Source of the DNA: Ursus arctos
Lineage: Eukaryota; Chordata; Mammalia; Carnivora; Ursidae
Direction: 5' to 3'
Assembly (NCBI RefSeq): GCF_023065955.2
Contig: NW_026623008.1
Location: forward strand, 17,514,501-17,578,500
Length of the DNA: 64,000 bases
Position numbers and translations under genes: made by a program. Of this stretch, positions 45,181 to 60,100 are shown one piece after another; positions within the stretch are counted from its first letter, which is position 1; every line of letters begins with the position of its first letter. The notes under the pieces were generated by a model, which was not told where the DNA came from, ran no database searches, and saw nothing but the letters and a program-made list of their open reading frames with translations.

Positions 45181-48100
45181 GAGCGCAAAGGCCAGCTGCT
45201 CAAGCCCCTGGCATCCTACATCACAGCTGGCAACACCAGGGGTAACCCCGTCCCAGCCCCTTATCTTACACATGGGGAGGCAGAGGGGAAGGGGCTGGCC
45301 TGGCGGAGGCAGGACTTGAACTCTGGCTTTCAGCCTTCTTTAACTCCCTGTGACTTCTTTAACAGAAGAAAATTTACAAAAGAGTTTTCTATCAGTTTAG
45401 AAAAAACTATCAAGTAAAGCAATACTTTTAAAGAAGCAAGGTGTCAGCTTGGTGGGGTTTTGTTTTCATTTAGTTCAGAAATTTCCAGAAGGGGTGCCTG
45501 GATGGCTCAGTTGATACAGCCTGTGACTCTTGATCTCTGGGTCATGAGTTCAAGCTCCACACTGGGCGTGAAGCCTATACTTAAAAAAAGAAAGAAAGAA
45601 AGAAAAAGAAATTTCCAGAAAACTGAAAGCCATGATAAATTCAGGCACATTCTCTCCAGGAGACCAGCTGCCAGGACCACACGGGGATGAATGGAAACTC
45701 TCCGGCTGATGCTGGTTTGGTTAATGAGGGTCCAGGCCGATGGGAGCACTGGCAGTCCAGGCCCATCTGCACGCACCAGATGCCAAGAAGGCCGATGTTT
45801 GCATGGGGCTTACTCCCAGGCCAGCCCTCAGGGAAGCCCACCGTGGTGCAGGTGATCACGGCAGCGGGAAGTGGCCTGTGCCTGGGCGCCAGGTGTCCCA
45901 CACTGCGTGTAGCAGGGAGAAGACCCTCAGGAAAAGCTCCTAGAGGCCTGGGCCACACAGGATCCTCGCTGGGCCCCGGGCCTCCTGGAGCCCACGCGTG
46001 TACGGAGTATTAGTACCTTTGCCCAACCAAGCTGAGCCCTGCCTGGACTAACCAGCGACCCCCAGGTCAAACCTCTGCAGTCTTCTTGACTTGATTATCA
46101 TTATTTCTACATTTCCAAAGCTCTAAGAATGGCTTTCCCCGTCCTGTCCACCTTACGTTTTCCTCACCTGTATGCGTGGAGGGGAAGCTGTCTCCCCTAC
46201 CAGACTGACGCCTCTGGGGGTCAGCACCAAGCTAAGTCACTTCTGTCCCCCCAGGGTGGGAGCATCCCCAGTGCTCACTGAAAGACTGAATTACGCAGAC
46301 CTACAGCCCCCTCGGCTCTGCCTTCCCCCTCCCACACCACCAGCACAGCTGTCAGTCCCCAGTGCCACCAGCTCTGGCCGACGTCAGGGGTGGCAAACAG
46401 CTAAGGGGCTCGAAGAGAGCTACAGAGAGGTCAGGGGGTACAGAGAGCAGCTGCTGGAGTGGGTCCTCACGCTGTTAGCTCTCAGGTAGGTCCCAGAAGT
46501 GACAGGGGCCCCCCGAGTCAGCCATCTGGAAAAAGGGCGCAGCACGAGACAGCTCCCAGGAGCTGCTCCAGGGAACAATCCCTGGTGTGTCTCGTGACCA
46601 CAGGGCACAGAGGGGAAACAGCCTGCTGTCCTGCCCTGCCGCTCTCTCTCTGTGGCTCAGTGCACACCTTGCTCTCCGGGCCCCAGCTGTCCAGTGATTC
46701 GGCCGGATCAGGCCAGTGATCTAAACATTTCTAAGAACATGCAATCACTGGGCAATCTGGCAACAGCTATGGCCCCTTTCTCCAAAAATTAATGTCTTCC
46801 TGCTCCACGTCTGCAGGCAAGTTCGGGGTCACAGACCCCTCTGGAGCCCATCTCTGTGCCTCTTGGACATCCACGGTCATTGGTGATGAATCCCTGGCCT
46901 GGATTAACACTAAGAGCCCTTCCACCTTTAAAAAAAACAAAAAACAAAAAAAAAACCCTTTCGTAATCTGAACGTGCAAGCTTAAAATCTTCTAGATCGA
47001 CTCTAACCTCTGCAGCCTGTTTGGCAAACAGCCCATAAATCAGTGACATTTGATGGCCCAGGAATGACAAACAATTCTAGATTTGGTTTTTATAGTCATT
47101 TAAAACCTCTGACCTGGGCCCGGCAGGCCTGGCTGGGACGGGGCTCCTGTCCACCGGCTGGTGTTGGACACAAACGATGCACTAGAGATGAAGTGCCTGG
47201 GGGGCCCCGCGTAGTCCACGATCTCGTACTGCCCTGGGCCTGGGAGGGGCGGCTTCGGGGGCAGGGGCAAGGGCTGCGCCGAGAAGTTCAGGATGGGGTT
47301 CTTCCTTCAAAAAAGACAAACCGTGAAGACGGCACTCAAGCGGTCTATCGGGGAAACGGTTGTTTTTAGCCCAAGCCAAGCCCTGGCCCGGACCGAGCAG
47401 TCTGCACGAGGACCGCACCAGCACCAGGAGACCTGGCGGAGCCGGGCTCCACTGCTCCTGAGCCGGGGGGCCCCCCAGACCCCACTTTTCCCTTCTGCAC
47501 TATGGCGATTTTCCCAGTCCTAATGTCATAGGCTTGTGGTCCGGGTTCAAGGAGGTGACGCGCCGCACACTGTAGTTGGGGGGGGGCAGCACAGTGTGAG
47601 GGCCCAGCAGGTGCTTTATAGGCGAAGTGGCTGAGCGGGTCAGGAACAGCAGCCGCGTGCCAGCTCCAGTCACGTGGCAGCCCTCCGTCTCACGCGGACC
47701 ACTTACACTGTGATTGTTCCTTCTCGGGTCCATCTCCCTGCCCTTCAGGAAAAGGAGGAGTCTTTTGCATCCAGCGCTGAGAGAGTGAATGAAAGGTGAA
47801 CGGAACCCGTGCCGGAGCCCCGGCTCTGTCACTAACTCACTCTGGGCCTCAGTCTCCCCATCTGCACAATGAGGAGACTGGACATGATATCCTCTAAGGT
47901 CCCTTCCAGCTGGGATCATCCACCAGGCTGTGGTTCAAAGAAGTCCACCTGTTGCCCAGGGAATTCTGGGGGTTGTTCTGGGAATCACACTCCTCTCCTG
48001 GCCGTGCAGTAGAAGGGCTGCCCGCTCCCATCTCACACCCGAGGCTTCGTCTACGGTCTTTCACCAAAAGGAAAGGGAAAGTTCTCACGGTACGGAACAG

Positions 48101-51100
48101 CCACAGGAGAGTCACCCCCGCTAGAAGCCAACACATCCAAACAGAGGAGGGGACCGGGATTCCTGGCCGCTGGGGCTCTGCTGCCCTTTGGCCAACACCT
48201 TTGGAAGCAAGGGCATTTTTAAACTCAGAGAGCTAGAGGAGACCTAGAGGTGTCCTATCCAACCTCCTCACCGTGCTAAAGAAATCGGCGCCCAGAGAGG
48301 GAAAGCGAGTCCCCCCAAGTCACCGAGCCAATGAGTGGCAATGCCAGCACCGAACTCAAGCCTCCAGGGCCTAGCAGTCTGGGGAAGACATCACGGCAGA
48401 GGGCAATCTTTGAGACTGAACGTCGCACAGACCTGCCTCTGAATTCTAGTCATCCCACTGACTGGCTGTGAGACCTCGACGGGTCCCTCGGCCTGTCCGT
48501 CCCTGCGGCAAGGAGCAGCAAGACCTGTCTCTGGAAAGCAGTTGGCGAGTGGAGAGAAGAGGGCACTTGGCGGCACACCCGCGCACAGGACGTGCTCAGA
48601 AACAGCAGCTGCTGTTGGTAGGATGATCCTGGAAGCCACGGCCTGCTGCGTGGTCTCAGGAGCAACGGAGCCTCGGGAAAGTGTGGCTGGGGGCCCCCCT
48701 CACACAGAGTCACCCTGAGGCAGGCCGGCCACTCCCACGGCCAAGCCGTTGAAAGTCGTCGTAAATCTGCTTGAGGCTCCCATCTTAGGACGGGGGAGCA
48801 GCTGGCAGGGTGCTTATATTTAGAACAAAGGTGCCCACAGGAAAAGGAGAAAAAGCCTTGCCTCTTTCTTCCCCTCCAGGTGACATGAAGAACAGGTTAT
48901 AGTTTATGTGATGAACCACCCCTCCCCTTCGAAATGAAAGCTGGCTTCTCCTTGTTCCGGCTTGTGTCACCCCTTCAAAGCACCCCCAGAAATTTGATGA
49001 GTGTGGGACCGGCATCACTGAGAGACAGGCAGGAGTCCTAAAAGCTGGAGCCGGAGTGAGCCAACCACTGCGTGAGGTCACCCCAGCGGTCTGGGTCACC
49101 CCCGGGCCCCGTTCTTTGAAAAGGCCATGAGGTATCAGCTGTCCTAACCGGAGACAGCCTGCAGGAGGCCGGGCCAGCGGCTCGCCAGGATTCTTGGCAA
49201 GAGGGCCTAGAGAAGTCCCTGGCCCTCCACCCCATCAACGTGCCCAGGAGATCTCAGCACCGCAGCTCAGCTCTCTGGATCTTTAAAGAGCCCCAGCCAT
49301 GTGTGCAGCCATGAGCCAGGCACGCTGGGGAGTCCAGACGGTTCTGTGCGAAGACACAGACCCTGAATGCTCCCAAGTGCTTGACAATCCCCTGCTAGTG
49401 ACAGTCGTGGCTGGTGACAACTTAAGGAAGCATAGGCTTCGCTCCCAGACAAACGTGGGTTTGAATCTGCACTTCCCCATCACCAGCCGTGTGACCTTAG
49501 AGAAGTCTCAGCCTCCCCAAGGCTCAGTTCCTTCATCTGTGAAATGGGGTAATAATACCTTCCATCCAGGATTCTTATGAAGATTCTTATGAAGGTACTT
49601 TACTTATATTATTTTTTTTAAACATGAAATATTAGAATAAAGGTAAAAACATTGCACGGGGGGGGGGCAGAAATTCCAATGAATCCAGAACTTTACCCTA
49701 GAAAAGCTAACATTTGCCCTGAAACGTAAGCAGGAATTCTTCAGGTAGAAAGGGGGCATTTCCCACAGAGGAAACAGCAGGGGTAAGAGCACGCTCGAGG
49801 CACGCCGTGCAGCGCATGTGGCAGGAACTGGGACAAGGTGGCAGAGGCCACTGAGCCTCCTAGATTGCCTTCAGCCCTCAATGCACCCGTGACCTCTAGG
49901 ATGTTCACCTGCTTCTGACCATCCACCCTCACAGACCCCGATGAGAAGTTAAAGGAATAGCTCCCATTTACGGCCTCTCCATCCAGCCTAACCTCCCATG
50001 CCCCTTGCTTCCATTTGACCTTCCAGAAACCCCAACACAGCACTGTTCGACCACTCCTTGCCTTTGCCTATGCTGTTCCTTCTGCCAGGATCACCTCTTT
50101 TCCCTGCAAACTCTGAGCAGTCTTCACATCTTGCATCCTTCAGGGAAACTTCCGTGGCCACTGCCCTCTCCCTCCCCCACCGCCCTTCCTGGGGCTTCAC
50201 AGAGCAGCATGGGTCCTGGAGTCAGCTGGACCTGCATGCCACTCCTTACTCCACCACCTTCCTCCGTACTCTATGTGACAGTACTGCCCTGTGGGGGAGC
50301 TGGGAGCATGACAGGAGGTGATATCCATGAAAGCTCAGCGTGGCTGGGCCCTGGATATGTTCTAGCCCTTCTTCTTTTCTCTGCACAGAACATGCTAGGT
50401 TTTCTAACGCTCTTTACGTGCCTAGCTCTTTAAGGCAGGGGACTGTGTCTGACTCATGTTTGAGGCCCCATCCCAATTCCCCAGGACATTTGCTGAACTG
50501 CAGAGAAAATAGAGGGGTGGCAGCCAATCGGGGAGTCCAGACATCTGAACCCCACCTGACAGTTTTACCATCATTCAGGGCCGCTCCCTCCATGGCAAGG
50601 TGGGGCTGGGCAGATCACAAAGATCTGGCTGGATCAGACCCAGGGCTGGCCTCAGTGCATGGTGACCGGGCCTTTTATGAGCCTCATTGCTCAGGTATAA
50701 AAGCCAACCTGGTCCTGCCCCGTAGAAAGAAAACATCTATCAAAGGCTCTGAGTTGGCCACAACTGGATTAAGTATGTTTGCAGCTCCCAATGTGAGCTG
50801 TTTGTAAATGTCCAAGAATAATGAATGTCTCGGAGGACTCAGCGGGTCACTTGGGGAAGGCATCCGAGACCCTCGGGACACTCCCAGGCACCGATTCACT
50901 CTGCCTCGGGGATTCCCAGGGTCGGGAGGAATAAAGGGGCAATTTTTTCTCTTCATTAAAGGGCAGCTGGTTGCCTCTGGGGTGGAATGCAGCATCTGTT
51001 TAACAGGTAGAGGGTGACAGATTACAGCCGCTTGGGAAGAAGCATCCCATATCTAATTGAAAATCCCAGGGGAACTTTAGGTGGGTCATGATAATTACCC

Positions 51101-54100
51101 AAATTGGAGTGGGGCCAACAGGGTTTGATTCTTCAGCTCTGGCTGTGGCAGGACAGCGTGTCTGTGCAAAACCAGTGGCTTAGAAACTCCAGGAAGTAGA
51201 TCAAGGGTTAGGAAGATGTCAGTGGGCGTTTCCCCTCGCTGCTGGCGAGTGTGCATGGAGGGCAGCACCCAGGAGGGACCAGTTTGATCTCTAAAAAGCC
51301 CTTATCCTGACTCACCCTGATTCGCTGACTCATCACAGTGACGGTTTTGAAGACCTGAAGCTGACACTTCACTTCTCTTCGAAAGTCCCCCCTGCAAGCT
51401 GATAAACGCCTTTAGCTTTGAGTCAGAAGGTGGCCACAGCTAAGAGACACCCGTGCCCTGTTCTTCAGCTAGGGAGCCCAGACCTGGTCATCCGAACACC
51501 CTGCCAGCCCTTCGCACAGCATCTGCCCTCCAGGGGCCACTTGAGAAGCACAGGTGAGTACAGACGACCTGTTCACATATCGCAATAAAAATACAAGTTA
51601 CACGTATCGAAAGCTTACCTTGCTCCAGACCTGGTGAATTCATCCTCGCAAGCACATTACCAAGTGTTCATTTCACAATGTGCAGGGCTGAATTTGAAGT
51701 CCTGGGAGTCCAGGACCCCCACCCTGCCCCCAGGCTCCCAGAGCTGGCGAGTGGGGAAGGCGGGAGGTTCAGCGCTGCCAGACTCGGAGCCGGGTGTACA
51801 CACACCCCCGCTAGCCCCGTTGCCTCTGCAGCCCATTCTCAGCTCTGGAGGCCAGCGAGGAGAGTGGAGACAAGCCCATGCCTGGCCCCTTGCCAGCCTC
51901 CAGAGCACTCCCGGGACATCACCCAATCCTCCACTCCCTGGGCTTCCCTTTTGTTGGTGTGTAACATGGGACCAACAGTTCTAGGGACAACTAATATCTC
52001 CCGATTCTTCCTGCATCCTCAAGAAAGCAGAGCCAAAAGGTAATTTTTGCAAGCTGGGACCCTCCCCCCAAATAAGGAGCCAAGCACTTGCAATTCAAGA
52101 CAAATAAGGAGAGGCCTCACGTCATGTCACATGGGCGTGACACCTAGGGTACTTGCTTGCCACCAGGAGACCCGGTGATGACTCCCAGGTTCTCCGTCGC
52201 TGCCCCGTGCAGCCCTGGAGAGGGAACTGTGCTCAGACTTGGTGTGGATAAAGTCTCAACGAAGTTACATAGAGATGGGGAGGAAACAATGCAAACCTTC
52301 TCAGGGACCTGATGATCCCAGCAGGTGCCCCACCCCCTCCCGCAGCCCCTGTCCCTCTCTTCCCTTCAGGGACACAGGAGAGGAAATAGAACTCCAGTTT
52401 GCGAGACTGGAGTCTGGATACTCCCTCAATACAGGGTATTCAGTTGTATCTTTGCTTTCTATTAACTCATTTCTTCATCCTTGAACATAAACAGATGGAT
52501 GCTTGTTTAGACTACCCCAGAGCACATGAGTTTTATCTTCTTGTTTTAGAGATTTCTCAGCTGTATCCTTTCCATGTCAATTAAAAATACATGTAATTTT
52601 GGACCTCCTTTGTGGGTCCGGGCTGGCTCCGTGTTCACTACCCCCAGTACGTGCTCCTGAATGACATGGTGAGCAAATTTGGGGTCCCGGAGTGCCAGAA
52701 ATGGAGAGACCTCCCTCTTTTTTTAAACACATAGAGAAATAAGGCCCAGGGAGGTGCTGAGAGCAGCCCCAGACCATGGGGGAAATTAACACAAATGTCC
52801 CACCCAGGGCACCATGTACTCACCAGGGGGAACCCAAGTTTAAGACACACTGGGTTTAATAGGTTTCTTTACTTCAGGACATCTCAGAGCCTTTAATCGG
52901 GCCAGGTACACTGTGATGTTCCTAGAGGGTCCCTATGCAGTGCTTCCTAGACTTGTTAACCAAAGATGTGTCATTCACAAGGCACCCCAGACAGCCAGGG
53001 ATCCCCAGACACCCCCAGCCACGCCAGCACCACTACACGGCACCCAGCTGGAAAGACTACCCTTGGGGATCTGTGCAGCAACACGGCCTTGGGGCCACAT
53101 GATCCAGCATTTTGTTGTGCGCGCCTCTGCTTTGCTCTGGAGTCGTTCCCAGGTGAGCCCAGCTGAAGGTACGTATGGTTCACCCCGTTCACCCGAGCAC
53201 CCCCACAGCCTCCAGCACAGACCCAGAAACCGACAGAGCCTGGTGACCCACAGATGCAAATGTCATAAAATGAGAATGATTTCAAACCGCTCGTCCACAC
53301 TTTAGCAAAGGCCAAATGGCACTTCTCTGGGGAAAGCAGCTCAACACTGAGTGTTCTCCGCTCTCCTTTTCACCACGGCCTCGAAGAAGCTTCCAGATTC
53401 AAGCTAGGGGCCTGAGTGGCTATGCCAAAGAGGAGTGGTATCCTATATGCTCATATGCGTTCGATACAGAACAGCAGCAGCTGTGATGATAAAATCCTCA
53501 TCTAACCCTCACGAAACCCCCATGAGATGAGACCCTTATCTCCACTTGACATGGAAACTGAGGCTCGGAGAGGAGAAGCCTCTGGAAGGGACAGAGCCGC
53601 GACTCACACCGGTTCTGCTAGCTCCAAACCCTGTCCTCTTACCCACTCTACTCGCTGGCACAGCAGGGGAAAGGTGGTGTGCAGCGGTGCCCTACGCCAG
53701 CCCAGAGGCCGAAGTCCCTGACGTTCAGAGAGCCTTGTTCCTGAAGCCGTCCTGCCCCAGTTTTGAGCCCTGGAGCCTGTGAGGGGCCGACCTGCCAAAC
53801 CCAAGAACCGAAGGGCAGAAGGGACTTACCCAGTGGATTCCATCTGGGGTCTGAGTCCCTTCTCGAGATCCTAAGTTTGACCCGGCAGGTTCATGCCTTG
53901 TTCTTCTCCCCAACCCCGTCTCCTTGTCCTGCCCTGACGGTCAGAGTAGGCCCGCTGTTGCCAGCCTCCCCTGGTTGTCTGGACGTCTCACTCACTGTGG
54001 TATGAGCCTGGCCACCTGCCTGACCTCTCTGGGGGGCCCGCCCTGCAGGTCAGCCTCCCCTCCGCCCCCCCGGAGCCAAACCTGCCTGGAGAGGACTATA

Positions 54101-57100
54101 CCGGGGTGAGGTCTTAGAGGGGGACAGGAGGCCTGACCTTACAGTTAGTTCTAGTTCTAGAACCATCTGAGGAATAAATAAGCCCTGTGAGTTCTTATAC
54201 CTGTCTGGTGAAAGTAATATTAAATGCATAGGAAATCAAACGGGTTAGCACAAATCCCCATCTTCACTTTTTGCATTTGTGCTAAGATTGTCACCATTTG
54301 CACCTACACCACGCCAAACACAGAAAATCCGAAAGCAACACTATGAGGCAGGAATTATCCCCACTCTACTTCACAGATGAGAACACGGAGGCTCCGAGGG
54401 CTCAGTACAGTGCCCTAGGTCGCACAGCCCGAAAACAGCAGGGCTGAAGTTCACATCCAGCAGGTCCGACCAACCTCACTGTCTAGACTTGCAACCTATC
54501 AGCACAAAACGGTGACAGCCCCTTGCTGCTGTGTATCCTGCCACCCCAGGAAAGATTTTATGTTATAAAAATAGAATAATGTCAGCACCAAGACAGCGCA
54601 TCGTCATGAGGGATGTGGAAGGATCCAGATAGTCCTGAGCCTGATTCCCAGTGGCCTTTCAAGTTAGCTGTGTGCACACAGGCAAATCCTCAGCCTCACT
54701 GGAGCCTCGCTTCCCAGTCTATGAAGTAAGAGTAACAATTCCTACAACGGGGTCATTATGATGGTTGACTAAGATGTCAAGTTCCTGGCACACAGTAGTA
54801 GCTCGGTAAGTATTATGCTTTCAGTAAATATTTATTGGACACCCACTATGTCCACGAGGGCCCCCAGACAGTGACCTGGAGCCGTTGTCCTTCCAACCAG
54901 TGACACCCCTTCCTTTTCTGCTTCTGTCGGGTCCTTCCCCAGAACCACCTTCAAGAGAAAGATCAGCATAATCAGGACTCACGGGATAAGAGCCTTTTTC
55001 AGAATTTTGGTGTGATCATTGGGGTTGTAATAACCAGGTCCCGGGCCTGTTGATGGCAGTTGCAGTCCACGTCCAGTTTTGGATTTAAAACAAGACATTG
55101 ATACCTTTGGCGACTGCTTCACAAGGGATTCGTTGATATTATAATGCCCTAAGAAGAAAGACATTTTAAAACAGGATAAGGACCTCTTCTCAAGTAAATG
55201 AAAAGCAGTACCTCGCACCTAGAATACATTTAGTCCTATAAGGTGGTATCGCTCCACGATGGCCTGTTGCCTGAAGTAACTGAAAATTTCACTCGCTCTC
55301 TAGGAAACATGTACCACGTGCTCGTTTAGCGCTCACAGCAGCCCGGCTAGAGGGGTCCTCGTCACCTCCATCGTAAAGAGGAAGAAAGGGAGACTCGGAG
55401 ATACTGAATGATTTGTCAAAAAGATTTCATCTAACTGGGAGCTAAGCCCGGCTTCCTCCTCCATGAGGTAAGAATAATTCTTCCAACAACGGGGTGGTTA
55501 GGAGAGTTGAGTAATATTGAAGTTCCTGGCACATAGTAGTCGTTTAGTAACTATTATGCAGTCAGCAAATATTTATTTAGCACCTATTATGTGGACGCAG
55601 GGCCACCTGTCTCCAAAGTCCCTGCTGTCCCACCATGCCCTGTTTCAAGAAACTGTGAGAGAATAAAACTAATTTGGCTGCGCACAAAGCTTCACAGAGG
55701 AAGAGAATGGCCTGGGTTGGGGGAAGAGGAGGCAGTCTCACCCCTAAATTGTTGGGAGCCCTGTCAGGGGGCGTAGGTGTTTTGGAACGCAAAGAGGCAG
55801 TACTGAGTAAACTCTTGCGGATGTCTAGACCCTCTGACCCAGCCTTCCCACTACTCAGAAATTAAGGAAATTGTTCAACGCGGAAATGCTCTAAGCATAG
55901 AGACGCACACCACAGTGCGCAGTGTGAGGAGGGGTGCGTGGCCTGAAGGTCCAACACCAGAGGCAAACAGCACCCCGTCTGGTGGAAGGTCGGCGCTGGC
56001 CATGATGAATATGGAGACCATAAGGCCTCATGGCCATATTTTTGCAAATAAAGGTGAGTGAAAATCATGCCTCAAAGTCCCTATATATTATGTTGACATC
56101 TAGGTACAAATGGACCCCTCAGAATAAAAACTGGTAGGAACCCAGAGAAGTGGTCGCATTGTGGGTGGGAAAAATATTTCACGTTCTCTAAACATTGTAA
56201 GATTGATTTCGTTTTAAAGAAAATCTACTTTTCCACTGCAAGATACTGAAAACAACAATATGGGGTATTAGCGAGATAAGGATTGTTTAAATGATCGTAC
56301 GCAGTGGTGGCAAAGGTGAGAAGAAACAGGTGCCTCACAGAAGCAGGAGGAAAAATTACTTCTCTGCTGAAGAGCAATTTGGTCAGCAATATTTTTTTAA
56401 AAACCCAAAACCTTAAATATTTTACATACTTTTGACTTAGCAATTTCACTTCAAGCAATTAATATAAGGAAATAGACTTGATTGCACACAAGCTGTGAGC
56501 TACAAGGATGTTTGCTGCCTCTCTATGTATATTAGTGACCTACATTTCCAGTAAGAGGCCATTAGGTCCTTATCTCACGGTACCGCCATGCAATGGAATA
56601 CCATACACCTGTTTCAACAATTATATTCTTAGGAGGTTTCTTAATAACATGAAAAGATGTTCCCAATAGATGTTTAAGTTAAAAAACGGCAAATGTCCAG
56701 TTAGCAGCCTTTATAATAGTGGTATACATCTCTCACATTATGTTTCTTTTTCTCTCATGAGCGTGTAAATAGGTATATATTTGTATATATACAAAATATA
56801 TTTTTTTTTCTGTTCCACAAAAAGGTTAAAGCTATGGCTTGATTATCAAATGCTGAAAAGCAGAAGCAAGGAGAAAAAGACACTTATGCTCCTCAGCCCA
56901 GAGACAACCAAGCGTAAGTGCTGGTGTATTTCCTTCTCGTCTTTTCCTGAGCGTGGTTGGAAGACTACACGGAGTTGAGCTCACAGTGCAGTTCCCACGC
57001 TGAAACCCACGTGTGTCAAGTGACACTTTGACATCAGCGTTTCCCCCATCCTAATAGCCTTTTTTTTATTTTAAGGAAAAATAGAGAGGAGGCCACTTGC

Positions 57101-60100
57101 GACGTGCTTGGCAAAGGTAAACTTTAGAAAATCCAACCGGCAAATGCACGAGGGTGAGCGTTTTGCTCAGAGTTGGAGGTGGGCCGGTCCTGGCCCGCAG
57201 TCCCCGAGGAGGGGCCCTGAGAGCAGCTGGGACAGGGACCCGGCAGGGATGCCAGTCCCAGCTCCACATCTGTTTTCCCCCAGCCGGAGGAGAAGGAACG
57301 ACCAGAGTTATTTCCGAGAGGTCAAAGCTGAGTGTTTATCGCGGAAGGGCAGACTCCCCAGGCAAGTTTCGACTGGGGAGGGTCTGAGGCACCAGGTATC
57401 AAGTGGGATGGGCCTGGACTCAAATCCACGAAGGGACCCTGGGCCAGTTACCTGCTTTCTAAGTACCATTTTCGCCTGTCAAACGGGGATCAATAATAGT
57501 AGCTCATACTTTCTGAGCACACCATTGCGTGCTGGCCGAACCCCGCACAGGGTTTGGAGATCATTCCATGAGAAGCGTAAGCCTCTGGCACACAGTAGGA
57601 GTTTAACACATACCGGTCCCCACCTCTCCCCCTCCTGCTCCGTTACAAGGGGCCAGGGGCCCCTGAGGACCCTCCTGGAAGGAGTGGGCACGTGTGGCTG
57701 GCTGAGAAGGTGCCCGCATCCCACACAGCCCGGGGCTCACTGGCAGGGCCTCTGGCCAGACTCCAGGGATGCGGGCTTTGCTCTGCATAAACAAACGAGG
57801 TGGGGCTTTGCCCATGCTGACGCAAGCCAGGGGAGCTTTAGCTCCTAATTAGGGCTGCTTTTGTTCCTCAGCTTCAGACTGATCTTCTGAACTTTAATCT
57901 GGATTTGCTGAAATCCAACAGGCACAGTTTTACCCCCGCCCCGCCTCGCCTCCGAGAGGTGTGATCCAGCAGGCAAACCCTCCCCGCTCCTCCTCTCAGC
58001 TCGGGGGCTCAAGGCTCCCTCGGGGTGGCGGTGGGGGGGGGGTGTCTTCAGGACCCATTGGGAAGGTCTGCTTTGACCAGGGCTCCCCAAGCGCCAATGG
58101 CGGCATCGCCTGACCTCTCTGGAAGCCTTTCCCCGAGGCTGGAAGCGGGGAGTGGGTCTGAGAAACAAGACAGAGCGACAGGGCTCCCAGCCCAGAGAGG
58201 AAAACACTCGCAGGCCGGGTCCTGGGGCAGTTTCAAAAGTCACCGTGGGCTGACAGGGGCAACAGTGCCCTCAGTCAGACCCCTCTGGGCTTAGGCCTGC
58301 CCCCGCCCGCTGTGTGACGCTGAGCAGGCCACTTCCACTCCGAGCCCCCTCTCCTCACCTGCAACGCGGGACTAAGAGCACAGGCCAAGGAGGACGGGTG
58401 AGGACTGCGCGGAAAATACTGAGCACGGAGCAGGCTCGCCGTTAACAGAGCCATGTCCCAGTGCTCGGTGACTGACTAGCTGATGAGGTCCCCTCTAGGC
58501 TCAGGAGGAAAGGAAGGGTCCGGACACTCAGGGCACTGAGTGCCCCCCGTGGCCTGTGAAGACGCCTGGGCCACGCGAATGTGCACACTTCCCCATCTGG
58601 CGGCCCAGAGCCGGTGTGCCCGGTCATGAAAGGGGAGGCCAACGAGGCTGCTTTGGGGGCCATTGCCAGAGCAGCCCTTCTTCCCCTGGAGGGGGAGACC
58701 CGGGTCTTCTCGGCTCTCTCCTTTTTGTTCAGCACCTGTTTCGTATCCCCTTCCCCCCAAAGCCGAACTCCTTCCACAGAGACTCCCTATGAAGCAACGG
58801 TCCCCACAGAGCGGATCTGGTACGTTAACCCGTAGGTCAGGGCCCGTGCAAGGTGGCTGCTTACCTGGGGCAGGTCCTGTTTCAGGGACAGCGAAAAATC
58901 CTCTCGGGGTTTTGGACATAAACCCGGCTCGGGCACAGACGTTGTTTCTCTGCTTGCAGTACGAGACAGAGGCCTGCGGGCAGAACACAAGCAGGCTGTT
59001 CCTCGGAAAGTGAAGGGACGCGCGTGGAAAAGGGACCCCCGGCTGTGCCTTTGCCATCAGCCCAGCTGGAGTGGCCGAGGAGTTTGTGATCACGGGCGGA
59101 TGTCTGGTCAACCCTCATGGGACAGCGGACCGAGCCCAGAGAGGAGCCCGGAGACCGGGCTGCCAGGCTCGTCTCGGGTCTGCCACACACGGGGCGCGAT
59201 GCTGCAGACTGTTCAGTGTCTCTGAACTTGGGTGTTCTCACCTGAAAAGCAGATCGGGTACCCCTGCTCTTAGGGGTGACAGCAGTCCGCAGACAACACC
59301 TCTAGGACAGCATCTTTTCATGTCTATAACACTGCAAACGCGCATTTTCCTTATTTTTTCTATGAGTTGTATTCCTTTCAGGACCCTGAGTCTGACATAC
59401 CCCCACCCTGATTCCTTATTGTTCAAACAGCCCTCCTATGAATGCAGGATTTGGGGGCACACAAGGGCATCAGGTAATTTAAGATTATGATCAGATCTGT
59501 AACACTCCCTTGTCTCGACTTTTCTGGACTGGCCAGAAATTAAGAATTTTGACTATTCCACACAATATACAGTGTGTTCAGCACTCTAAAAATAATAGGA
59601 GAGAGAGAGAGAGAAAAAAGAAAAGAACCCTGAGATCATTCCTCTGCTATACGTGAATCATACATATTTTAAATGCCAATTTGTAGTCAGTCCTTGTATT
59701 CATTAGATAAAGAAGCAATAAAAATCGTAAATGCAGTGACTGGGAATATTTACTGAATGAGTGAAACTATTTGCTGGGGCCAGGATGGTTTGATTTTTCT
59801 GAGATACTCCCTTGTTTAAAAAAAAATGTTTCTCAAGAAATGCAGATGGCATTTTGATTTTGTGTTTACAAAGGCGGAGGAATTCAGCTTTTCCCAGGGT
59901 CCTAATGGCTAGAATGCATGCAGGGAAGGCAAACAAAAACATCAGATGGAGCAGGCTAATTACTGGACAGAAGGACAGGAGCCAGGTTGCCGGAGAGGAA
60001 GTAATAACACGGTATAGGGAGAAAGGACTCGAATAGAGAGGTGGGGGATCAGGGTAAGCAAAGGCAAAGAAAAGCCCTAACAGCCCTCGGCTGCAGTGTG

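Larger units (their letters stand above)
45131..47113 (-). other. STPG1: STPG1 last intron
   Basis: Contains the (AG)17 microsatellite beside the acceptor, a Can-SINE at 45491-45606 and an A-rich run near 46929-46955. The rest is unique. Confidence 0.65.
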
